In this document: positions 55,603 through 64,000 of the stretch, piece by piece | Layout: every line of letters starts with the position of its first letter | Numbering within the stretch: the stretch's first letter is position 1 | Assembly (NCBI GenBank): GCA_016630955.3 | Contig: CM049997.1 | Location: 1,364,001 to 1,428,000 of the forward strand | DNA from: Didymella arachidicola | Lineage: Eukaryota > Ascomycota > Dothideomycetes > Pleosporales > Didymellaceae | Direction: 5' to 3' | Length of the DNA stretch: 64,000 nucleotides | The notes under the pieces: generated by a model | The model's input: the letters and a program-made list of their open reading frames with translations, nothing else | Databases searched by the model: none | Told to the model about the DNA's origin: nothing | Position numbers and translations under genes: made by a program

Positions 55603-57275
55603 ATGACTGCTAGATCAGTAGCTATAATTGGTGCTGGTGCAGCCGGTACGTGCCAATGCTTTCGAAACCCCCGAATTCTACCTTCTCACATACTGCCAGG
55701 CGCTGCCGCAGCTGCAGCCTTCGATGCCGAAGATGCTTTCGACGTGATACAAGTGTTTGAGCGCAGGGAAACACCAGGAGGGACATGGTACTACACCACC
55801 GAATAGTTTTTCGATTTCGGTTTCTCATTTTGGTGTAGGATATACGACCGAGATCCGGGACCGCCGCCTCGATTGCAGCCCGGGCAGAATCCCCCAGACA
55901 TCGATCCTCCCTTGAAAGTGCCCCAAAACCTACCAACAGCCGTAGCCCCCACAAAGCAGACCAGATTCGACACAACGCCTATATACGAAGGCCTTACGTA
56001 AGTTGCTTGTTGCAGATGTGGAACCACTAACATGACTAATTGGACTCAAGTACAAATGTCCCTGAGATCATCATGTCGTTGTCAGACGAACGATTCGCCT
56101 ACGGACCGTTCGCACCGCATTGGGTGCCGAGGCAATACATTCAGGACTATTTTAACTCACACCACCTTGATCATTACCTCGTCCTAAGCACCACCGTCGA
56201 GGATGTTACTGAAGATCATGGTGGCTGGAGATTAACCTTGCGGCGCTACGATCCCGTACCAAAAGTGGACATATGGTGGACTGAGCGCTTTGATGCTCTG
56301 GTCATCGCCAACGGACACTACTCTGTGCCATATGTATGCTTTGTCCGTTCAATTCCGGCACATACTGACGAGTTACAGATTCCCAGAGTCGATGGCCTTG
56401 ACGAGTATCTGAGCGTATATCCTGGCAGGGTGACGCACTCGAAATTCTACCGCAGCCCAACACACTACGCCGGTAAGAAAGTTCTCATCATTGGAAATTC
56501 TGCATCTGGCCACGACATTACGACGCTGCTCGCTCAATCCGAAGTCGTCACGCTCCCGATCTACCAGTCGCGGCGCTCACGTTCGCGGTGGGATGGCTCG
56601 ACACCGCCATCTGGCGTCGCTTGGAAACCGGTCATTACGAAATACTCTTCATCTGGAGCCATACACTTCGCTGATGGAAGTGTCCTGGAAGATATCGATA
56701 TGGTGATCTACTGCACGGGCTACAAGCCGTCTTTCCCGTTCTGGAACACTGCTGCCAACGGTGCGCCGTTGTATAATTACAAAGAAAGCAGGCTAGAGGG
56801 GTTCTACCAACATACGTTCAGCGAGAAGTGGCAGAGAAGCCTGGGTATCATTGGCGTCCCCCGCGTTTTGACCTTTCGCAGCTTCGAATATCAAGCCATC
56901 GCCCTGGCAAGGTTGTTCTGTGGCCGCGAAGCAAAGCCTTTGCCGAGTAATAAGGAAATGCGAGATTGGGAGGAAAAGAGATTAGCGCAGTGTAAAAAAG
57001 AGGGTCGGCAATTTCACACGATTCTTTGGGACGACGGTGAGACGATGGAATGGTTCAGGTATTTGTATGAACTTGCAGGCCTGCCAGGACTGGATGGCAA
57101 AGGCAGATACCCACCGCAGTTGACACCAGAGCAAAGATGGGCATATGACAACATCAAAAAGTATCCTGAGCCAGGAAAAAGTGTCGGAAACAACTCCATT
57201 GAAGCGTCCGGACGGCAAGCCATTGGAGAAGAAGAAGACTTGAAGGGAGAGAAAGACACCACGTGGTTCATTTGA
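55603..57275 (+). CDS. Flavin-containing monooxygenase-like protein (FMO family)
   Basis: Five exons: 55603..55645, 55700..55787, 55839..55997, 56051..56333, 56379..57275, giving 489 residues. FMOs use FAD and NADPH to oxygenate soft nucleophiles such as thiols and amines. Seen: VAIIGAGAAG (FAD-binding GxGxxG, residues 7-16), ERRETPGGTWIYDRDPGPPP across the second intron, a second dinucleotide motif VLIIGNSASGHD, and DMVIYCTGYKPSFPF, the FATGY-type motif. The fourth intron (56334-56378) is 45 bases, stop-free and divisible by three, so its retention would insert 15 residues; removal gives SVPYIPRVDGLDEY. The FMO identifying motif FxGxxxHxxxF is seen only as GRVTHSKFY. Substrate unknown. Confidence 0.88.
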
Positions 57276-57807
57276 GCTGCCAAGTAAACAGATATGACCA
57301 GAAACCACCCTTTCTTTCTCCCGCTCTCCATCCCGTCAATACTTTTCCAGGACTCATGTTGGAGTCCCCGCCGTGATGTCTGCAAGCACGTGGGCGCGAT
57401 TCGCTATTCACTGCCGGAATGGCGCAATTGGCCGACTGGCTCCGATCCGTCGAACACCATGGAATCCACGGATGCGACACACATTGGGGTAGTTTGGGGT
57501 AGTTTGTGCAGATCTCTCATATCTGCTCGGCCCTAAGTGTACTCCACCACGCGTCGACCCCGCAAGTCGTTGACGCAGCATGCTCGCAGCACGCAATCAC
57601 GTCCTCGAATGTTGCGAGCCCTACGGCTGTGGCCGGTATCCTTGTGTGATCGCTCACCATCGACCATCACGGTACGGAAGGCCTCCGAGAACGTTTGATT
57701 GATGTATGTGCAATGAATTAGAGGAGCTTGCAAAAGCTCATAAGTAGAGGGATGTAACGGACCGTGCTCTTCATTAAGCCAACCGACAGTGTAATACGCA
57801 ATTCAAG
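57276..57807. other. Intergenic, no supported gene
   Basis: About 530 bases between two plus-strand genes. Only short frames without features. Confidence 0.55.
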
Positions 57808-59068
57808 ATGGCCGCACCAAATGGTACAAACGAGTCGAACGGCTACACACCTATCCAACCCCATGAACTGAACACAGACCCAGATCGTGTTCTCTTCGCG
57901 TGCGCACTTCCAATCCAATTCTCTGTCCTTTTTAACAGTTTCCAGCTACTGGGTCCCCAACGTCTCCGGTGGCCTCGTCATCTCCAAGATTCCACAACGC
58001 ACCTCCTGGGACCTTAAGTCAAATGCGCGTTATGCTCAGACCGCCGAGCGTGTAGGCTTCGAATATGCGCTGACACAGATCCGCTTCACGGCCTCTTACG
58101 GCGCAGCCAACCAGCACGAGTCCGTGACATTCTCGCAGGCGCTGCTGCATCAGACCGAGCGCCTCAAGCTGATTGCTGCGATCCTCCCGGGTCCGTGGAA
58201 TCCGACTATTGCTGCAAAGCAAATCGCCAGTATTGATAACTATACGAATGGGCGCATTGCCGTGAACATCGTCTCTGGGTGGTTCAAGGGTGAGTTCACG
58301 GCCGTTGGCCAGTGGTGGCTCGAGCACGCAGAGCGGTACCGTCGCAGTCGAGAATTTATAGAGGCGCTGAAGGGCATCTGGACTGCGGGCGAGAAAGGTT
58401 TCACGTACGGCGGTGACTTTTACCAATACCGAGGTTACAACTTGAGTCCTAAACCGCTGAAGTGGGAGGGACGTGAGCATCCAGAAATCTTCCAGGGCGG
58501 AAACAGTGATGACGCGCGCGACAACGGCGCACAAGTCAGCGACTGGTACTTCATGAACGGAAACGATCTGGAAGGGTTCAGGACACAGATCCAGGACGTA
58601 AAGGAAAGAGCCAGGAAGGTTGGAAGAGAGCAGCATGTGCGATTTGCGGTCAACAGCTTCGTCATCCTCAGAGAAACCGAAGAGGAGGCTATCCAGGTCC
58701 TCCGGGAGATCCAGGGCAAGGCGGACACAGAGGCGGTGGAGGCCTTTCGAGACGCAGTCCAGCAAGCAGGCGCTAGTACGGGCAACAAGAAGGGCATGTG
58801 GGCGGACTCCAAGGTGGAGGATTTGGTGCAGTACAACGATGGCTTCAAGACGAAACTGATTGGAACGAAGGAGCAGATTGCTGATCGCATTCTGTTGCTG
58901 AAGAGCCTGGGTGTCAACCTAATCCTATCGGCCTTTTTGCACTACGAGGATGATATCGAGGCGTATGGTAAGGAGGTACTGCCGCTGGTGAGGAAGCTCG
59001 AGGCGGAGGGTCGCGGCAAGGACGCTGAAGATGAGATTCGGAGGACTGGTGACATCTATAGGAAATAG
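57808..59068 (+). CDS. Dimethylsulfone monooxygenase (SfnG-like), luciferase family
   Basis: Exons 57808..57899 and 57946..59068, giving 404 residues. SfnG uses reduced FMN and O2 to cleave dimethylsulfone into methanesulfinate in sulfur acquisition. Characteristic blocks: FAYWVPNVSGGLVISKIPQR at the exon join, FEYALTQIRFTASYGA, QHESVTFSQALL, AAILPGPWNPTIAAKQIASI, GRIAVNIVSGWFKGEFTAVG, and HPEIFQGGNSDDARDNGA. The family is common in bacteria and known in fungi. The flavin reductase partner is not in the window. The flanking FMO and the nearby gamma-glutamyltransferase also deal with thiols or sulfur, but the spacing shows no operon-like order. No signal peptide, so cytosolic. Confidence 0.88.
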
Positions 59069-59780
59069 ACTTTTCGATAGGGATAAACCGGTAGTGTTTA
59101 GTATCACGCAAAGAGTGAGAAGCGTAGTTCAAGAATCTAGCCAGTCTTCTACCCTTCTCCGTGAGTAGTGGTTCGTCACCTGCGGCTTCAAGGCCGTGTC
59201 GATGGCATTGAGCGATTGTTGCTGCTGTGCAGGGCCTTTGCCCTTGTCCATCGGTGCTCGCTGCTCGGCACCTCTCGAGCCTGCCCACATATTGCCTGCT
59301 GGCGCTGCGGCTGCGGAGGGCTACTTCTCTTTGATGATGCGCAAGGGCCCGCACATGGTAGCGATTCGCTAAACTGACTGGTGAATGTGGCTAGGTCGGT
59401 GATGGAGTAGATCTCTATAAATTTGAATTGCCAGTGGAATTAGGACTGGGTGAGATGTAAGAGGTCAGGTGGTCCTGCCCATCTGCGGATCTTCTGATCC
59501 GAGCTTCACGATGCTGATTAAGTAGGCGAGGTATGACGTCGTGGTGGTGGTGATCACTTCTACAGTGTCCTCGAAAGCGAGCTAGAATCAAAGTGCTGAG
59601 GCTCAGAAAACATGCAGGCCGTTCTAGACCGATTGACTTCAAGTGCCAGCATTGCAAGTCGCGTGCGCGCGGTGTCTTGCATATGCGCCGCCAAGACCGA
59701 GCTTAGCTCGCAGCTTCCAAAAGTGACGGAGTTTATCCACGGGCTACGACCACCACGCGTCCATCGACAACACCCGCAAC
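59069..59780. other. Intergenic, no supported gene
   Basis: The stretch of about 710 bases holds the promoter of PAM17. Short minus-strand frames overlap the 3' end of the previous gene without features. Confidence 0.55.
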
Positions 59781-60544
59781 ATGCTTGCTCGAAGCGCCCT
59801 GTGCCCCGCGAGGGCGTTCGCTCGCCGCTATCCGCCCGCCATTTTTTCTCCATGTGCGACTGGAGCTGCCTCCTTCTCCACATGCACACGACCAGCAAAG
59901 CTCCCGCAGCAGTCGCAACCACGCTTCTTCACACAACAACGCACCCCTCTGCACAGGCCCGCCGTCCGCAATGCCTCGACAACGCCTCCCGCAGCAGACG
60001 CCAAGACCACACCGAGGAACGCAGCTCTCACATGGAACGACTTTTTCGCACTGCGCCGAACGCGCCGGCGCATTGGACAGGCGTGCTCGGGCGCCAGTGC
60101 TATCGGCGTGACGTACTACGGCCTGACATTTATGATCAACAACGGTTACGACGCTGTGCTGTCTGAACAATTGGGCGGCTTCGACCCCATGATGCTGATG
60201 GGACTGAGCACGCTGGGCATGCTGGCTGCAGGATGGCTGATTGGGCCCATCTTCGGCAATCAGATCTTCAATCTCGCGTACCGAGGCGTGCTGAAGGAAT
60301 TTACAGCAGTACGTTAATCCTGGGCGTCGTTGGCAGCACGACACTGACACTAGAGTAGAAAGACTCCGCCTTTTTCAACCGCATAAAGCGTCACCGCGTC
60401 GATCCTTCCGTCTCCTCGCTCGCCAACCCCCCGCCAGACTACTACGGTGAGAAAATCGGTAGCGTCGCTGGCTACAGGCGATGGCTGAAGGACCAGCGTG
60501 CCTTCAACCTGAAGACCGGCCGACACCAGCGTGGGCAGATTTAG
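59781..60544 (+). CDS. PAM17: Presequence translocated-associated motor subunit Pam17, mitochondrial
   Basis: Exons 59781..60308 and 60359..60544, giving 237 residues. Pam17 is an inner-membrane subunit of the TIM23 import motor. The first 70 residues are rich in Arg, Ala, Ser and Thr with few acids, a mitochondrial presequence. The core LTWNDFFALRRTRRRIGQAC, then two hydrophobic stretches (GASAIGVTYYGLTFMI and MMLMGLSTLGMLAAGWLIGP), and FNRIKRHRVDPSVSSLANPP, PDYYGEKIGSVAGYRRWLKDQ near the C-terminus follow the family order. The phase-0 intron of 50 bases ends at a TAG acceptor. The end of exon 1 would read into a stop without splicing. Confidence 0.92.
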
Positions 60545-61138
60545 GCCCTGTGACGAGTAGCAAAGCAGGTACATATACTGGCGAGAGCGCCCAGCATTTC
60601 TTCAGTGCACAGTAAGTGAGCGGCAGTGATTTGACCTGTCGCTAGCGATGGCATTACGGCGCGTTGACAGCCATTTTCATATTGTTTACAAAAACGTCCA
60701 ACGTCGAATGACAAGCTTCTGTACTTTACATGTAATCGTCAAGCGTCATCTCCCCTCAAGGGGTCCACCAAACATCACATCATCCTCAAGTCACCATTGT
60801 CAGCTGTATGATATGCTGCAGCAGTGACAGTTGACCGTTGAACTCGCGACAGCAGGGACCTATCATCTGCGAAGTCGATACCTTGCCAGGTGTGTGTACG
60901 TTCTGCCGGGTATTCAGTCATGTAGATGTCGAGTATAGATACCGACTGCGTCGCTGCCATTGGCGTACGTTTTATTGTGCAAGGGTTGCAGAGGACTGCC
61001 TACTCACTGGCTTCATAGGTGGATATGATCTGTTGGTAACTCCACGGATGTCTGGAAATTCTCTAGTGCATGGCAGTACTGCGCTTGATAACATTGAGCA
61101 TATGCAGCTATCGATTCTCCCCATCGGTCTCCTTCCAC
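60545..61138. other. Intergenic between convergent genes
   Basis: About 590 bases between two 3' ends. No gene or repeat recognised. Confidence 0.6.
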
Positions 61139-62119
61139 TTACACCCTCATCAGCATGCGAACAGTAGGGATAAAATCCTGACTGTCTTTTTGTTGCTGGT
61201 CCCAATCCTGCGGGAAGGCAGCCAGGGCAGCAATGATACCACATATCATCAAGATCAAAGACACGACTGACCAGATGACACCCCAGCATTGCGAGGAGCC
61301 GCCGTACCTCTTTGCAAAGACACTGGCGTCCGATGAGTTGACTTTTCGAAGTATCAAGTCGTCACAGATGTCCCAGACACTGTAGAGACTTGACATGACA
61401 CCGATGAAGAGCTGGATGTAAGTTAGTGACTGAGCAACTGTCGTTGGTCCTTCAGCTTACCACAACGAATCTCAACGCTTCTGCGTGCTCGATGAACCAA
61501 CAACCGACCAGCAACCCCACCGCCAACAATATTGTAACAATTGTCAACCAATCCTTCCTCGCCCACCACAATGTCAACAAAAAGCATACACCGAGTACGA
61601 TACTGGCGACTTTACTCGCCACGATGTTAAACCCGCAAAACGTCAGCAGCGCACCGATCAAGCTCGATCCAAGGTACCCAGCAGGTAGTGTGATGAACTG
61701 CTTGCCACCGCGCATGTGCGTAACGCCGCCTTCGTGCGGATCTAGGCTGATGGACTCGACGCGCCCACCCGTACAGCAGGCCGTGATTGCATGACCAAAC
61801 TCATGGAAAGCGATCACAAGCATCTGCGATTTTGATCAGTCACGTGCGTCTGTGAAGAGGACGACCTCGGGAGTTCAGCTGGAAGTGCAGTTGAGAACTT
61901 TGAACTCACCTTGAAGGGCCACAAAACCCAGCGAACATAAGGAAGGTTCCAGAGAAGGGCGATTATTACGATATATGCTATCAAAACCCCTAACGTGACG
62001 CCCTGCGTATGATTAACGCCTAGGCCGCGTCGCGCAAAGGCGTGAAGGTGTGGCTGGGCCAGCGCTGGCCCCGTTGTAATGAGAGCGCGGCGCGCTAGCT
62101 TGCCCAAGGTTGGAGGCAT
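61139..62119 (-). CDS. Peptidase M50B-like membrane protein
   Basis: Exons 62119..61910, 61823..61461, 61411..61139, giving 281 residues. M50-type proteases cleave substrates within the membrane using zinc. Seen: a first helix VTLGVLIAYIVIIALLWNLP, then MLVIAFHEFGHAITACCTGG carrying the HExxH zinc motif at the start of the second exon, SISLDPHEGGVTHMRGG, and four or more further hydrophobic segments. The family in fungi and plants (M50B-like) is mostly uncharacterised. The third zinc ligand, usually an Asp in an NxxPxxxLDG motif, was not identified. Two phase-0 introns. Confidence 0.85.
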
Positions 62120-62487
62120 GTCTTTCTGCAAGTCGAAGACAGTGAGTGTATGCGGATTCTCGACGGTGTTTACATGAGAGAACGGTAGTGCTGTTTAAGT
62201 TGCATTTGACATTGGGCCGGCTGAGGTGGTTTGACCGTCGACACGCGTACGTACGCGCCACGTTTGTTCTAAAACGAACGTGGCTGAGCAAGCGCCGATC
62301 TTCCGATACCGTTGCATTGGAGCCACTAAATGGAATGCACAACAACAAAACGTGAACCACGAACATCTGACTCCGCGTTCTGAGAGATTGTACTATACGC
62401 AAGGATTCAAGAAGTTGCGATCAGGATGTATGTACAAGTATCGCTAAGAAGCTGAACAAATGTAGATAATCAAGTCCTCGCTGCAAC
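62120..62487. other. Intergenic
   Basis: About 370 bases between the M50-like start and the transporter stop. Nothing notable. Confidence 0.6.
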
Positions 62488-64000
62488 TTACACTACCCTA
62501 TCGTCACCGAGAGTCTCGCGGTGCATGGACCTGTTGCGAGGAGTGCCGTCAGAATCCTTCTCATCAATTTTCTCATCGAAAGATCTAGGGACGTGGGCAG
62601 CACCTGCGCGCTCGTCCAAGATCGAAGGGCGACGGTGCCAGTAAGACTCGTCGCGTGTGTTGCGGTCGATGTAGCCGGCGGGAACCCAGCTCTTGCTGCT
62701 GATAGCCTTGACGTCGATATCCATGTACATGTCGTTGACGCTTTCGAGGCTCAAAGACTTGGTCTCGAAGACGAAGAAGTAGACTATAGCGGCGGCGGCA
62801 AAGTTGCAGCCGAAGAAGACGAAACCGAAAGCGTAACTGATACCTTCGTTGGCATAGGGTGTCAGGAAACCGATCAAGAAGTTGCCCAGCCAATTGAACG
62901 CAGTCGCGAGCGAAGCCTGCTTAGCACGTGTGCGCAGTGGGAAGGTTTCGCCAATGACAACCCAAACGAAAGGACCCCAGGTCGACGCGAAAGACGCAAT
63001 GAACATGCAGGCGCACACGATCATGACGATTCCAGAAGAGGTGTACTCTGTCGGTGGACGGACAATGCCAATGACGGCAAAGATGAGCAACCAAGCTGCC
63101 TGCCAGAGACCACCGAAGACCAGAGGCATGCGACGTCCGAAGCGCTCGATCATCCAGAGACCAGGGACAGTCATCGCGACGTTGACAGCGCCGAGAATCA
63201 ACTGTGTCTGGATAGGATCATCGATGCCAGCGGACTCGAAGATCGTGGCGCCATAGTAGAAGAAGTAGTTGACACCAGTCCCTGCGAGATGTCAACAATG
63301 TTTGTGATATAGAGATCTAGATACTTACATTGCTGCAGGAATTGGAGCGCACAGCCCAAGAAGGTACGGTATACGAGGCGAGGAATGTTGGACGGTTGAC
63401 CGGTAAAACACTCGGCCCATGTTCCCTCACCGGCTTTAGACTGCTCTGCAATTGACTCCTGCATCTCCTTGAAGTCATCATTGACGAACTCGTCGTTAGG
63501 GTCATCCTTCTTGCCACGGAGACGCGCTAGGGACATGCGAGCTTCCTCCCAACGACCCTTGCCTGCCAGCCATCTTGGGGACTAATTCGTAAGTCAGTGG
63601 TGTTCTGATTTTTGAACAGGTGAACACTTACTTCAGGTGAGAATAGGATGCCGATGCCAAGAGGGAGAGAGAAGAAGATTCCTAGCCCAACGACAATTCT
63701 CCATGAAGCATCGCCATCCTGGCCAGGGCTATCGCGTACGCCGAAGTTGATGATGTTCGAGATCAAGATGCCGATGGTGATCATGAGCTGGTACGAAGCG
63801 ACGACTGCACCTCGAATCTCGCGAGGACAGCATTCGGACTGGAACATCGGTACACCGATCGATAGGATGCCAACACCTAGGCCAGCGACAATTCGACCGA
63901 TCATCAAGTGGACCCAGGAATACATCGCGGTGATCTGAATAATATTTCCGACGACGAAGATAGCGACACCGATAGAAAGACTGCGTCGGCGACCAAACCA
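62488..64000 (-). CDS. MFS sugar transporter, partial (5' end beyond the window)
   Basis: Exons visible on the minus strand: from beyond 64000 to 63632, then 63581..63329 and 63281..62488, in all 471 residues with the N-terminus missing. It is a hexose-type transporter of the plasma membrane. Seen: WFGRRRSLSIGVAIFVVGNI at the window edge (loop 2-3 motif), GRIVAGLGVGILSIGVPMFQ, PESPRWLAGKGRWEEAR, QQWTGVNYFFYYGATIF (sugar-binding helix 7), WMIERFGRRMPLVFGG and FVFETKSLSLESVNDMY (the PETKG-type motif near the C-terminus). A hydrophilic tail of about 70 residues follows. Introns are 50 and 47 bases. Substrate is not determined. It is a different subfamily from the maltose permease at 23 kb. Confidence 0.93.

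Noticed and set aside
1..64000. tRNA, rRNA and other RNA genes
   Set aside because: I looked for tRNA B-box-like GGTTCGAATCC segments in the intergenic stretches and saw no convincing match; a covariance search would be needed to exclude them.

Overview
The window is nuclear DNA of a filamentous ascomycete, most likely a Dothideomycete of the Pleosporales type. The evidence is short (about 45-90 base) GT-AG introns, fungus-specific families (Ste24, TmpL-like, HeLo, SAT4/PTH11-type receptor, Zn2Cys6 regulator, DUF4246, Pam17), and one AT-rich block of decayed transposons with the look of repeat-induced point mutation (RIP). The class is inference. No prokaryotic features were seen. Exon joins were read by hand; nearly every join was checked by frame closure and by continuity of the family sequence.

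Layout. 0-6.5 kb: a small conserved protein, the CAAX protease STE24, two tandem repeats, and a large TmpL-like protein (adenylation domain fused to a ferric-reductase-like membrane flavoprotein). 6.7-9.3 kb: an AT-rich island of foldback MITEs, one inserted inside another of its own family at a TA dinucleotide. 9.8-22.5 kb: accessory metabolism, with an enoyl-CoA hydratase, a HeLo-domain protein, a SAT4-type 7TM protein, a secreted type-B carboxylesterase containing a 5-base exon, an IroE-like esterase, an FMN 2-hydroxyacid dehydrogenase and a RidA protein. 22.9-29.4 kb: a maltose-utilisation cluster (permease, intracellular maltase, Zn2Cys6 activator) like the Aspergillus MAL cluster. 30-38 kb: CDC6, a DUF4246 protein, a second FMN dehydrogenase and an SDR. 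38-43.7 kb: a long non-coding stretch leading to a three-finger C2H2 regulator. 44.4-64 kb: two small hypothetical proteins, PRP39, a gamma-glutamyltransferase, MSH3, an FMO-type flavoprotein, an SfnG-like dimethylsulfone monooxygenase, PAM17, an M50-like membrane protease, and a sugar transporter cut by the window edge.

How the genes work together. The clearest functional unit is the maltose cluster: sugar import, intracellular hydrolysis and a local regulator. The FMO, the SfnG-like enzyme and the nearby gamma-glutamyltransferase may all touch sulfur or thiol metabolism, but no co-regulation is visible. The remaining genes are housekeeping or independent accessory genes. The most interesting objects are the nested MITEs, the TmpL-like fusion, the HeLo protein with a possible C-terminal amyloid-like motif, and the microexon.
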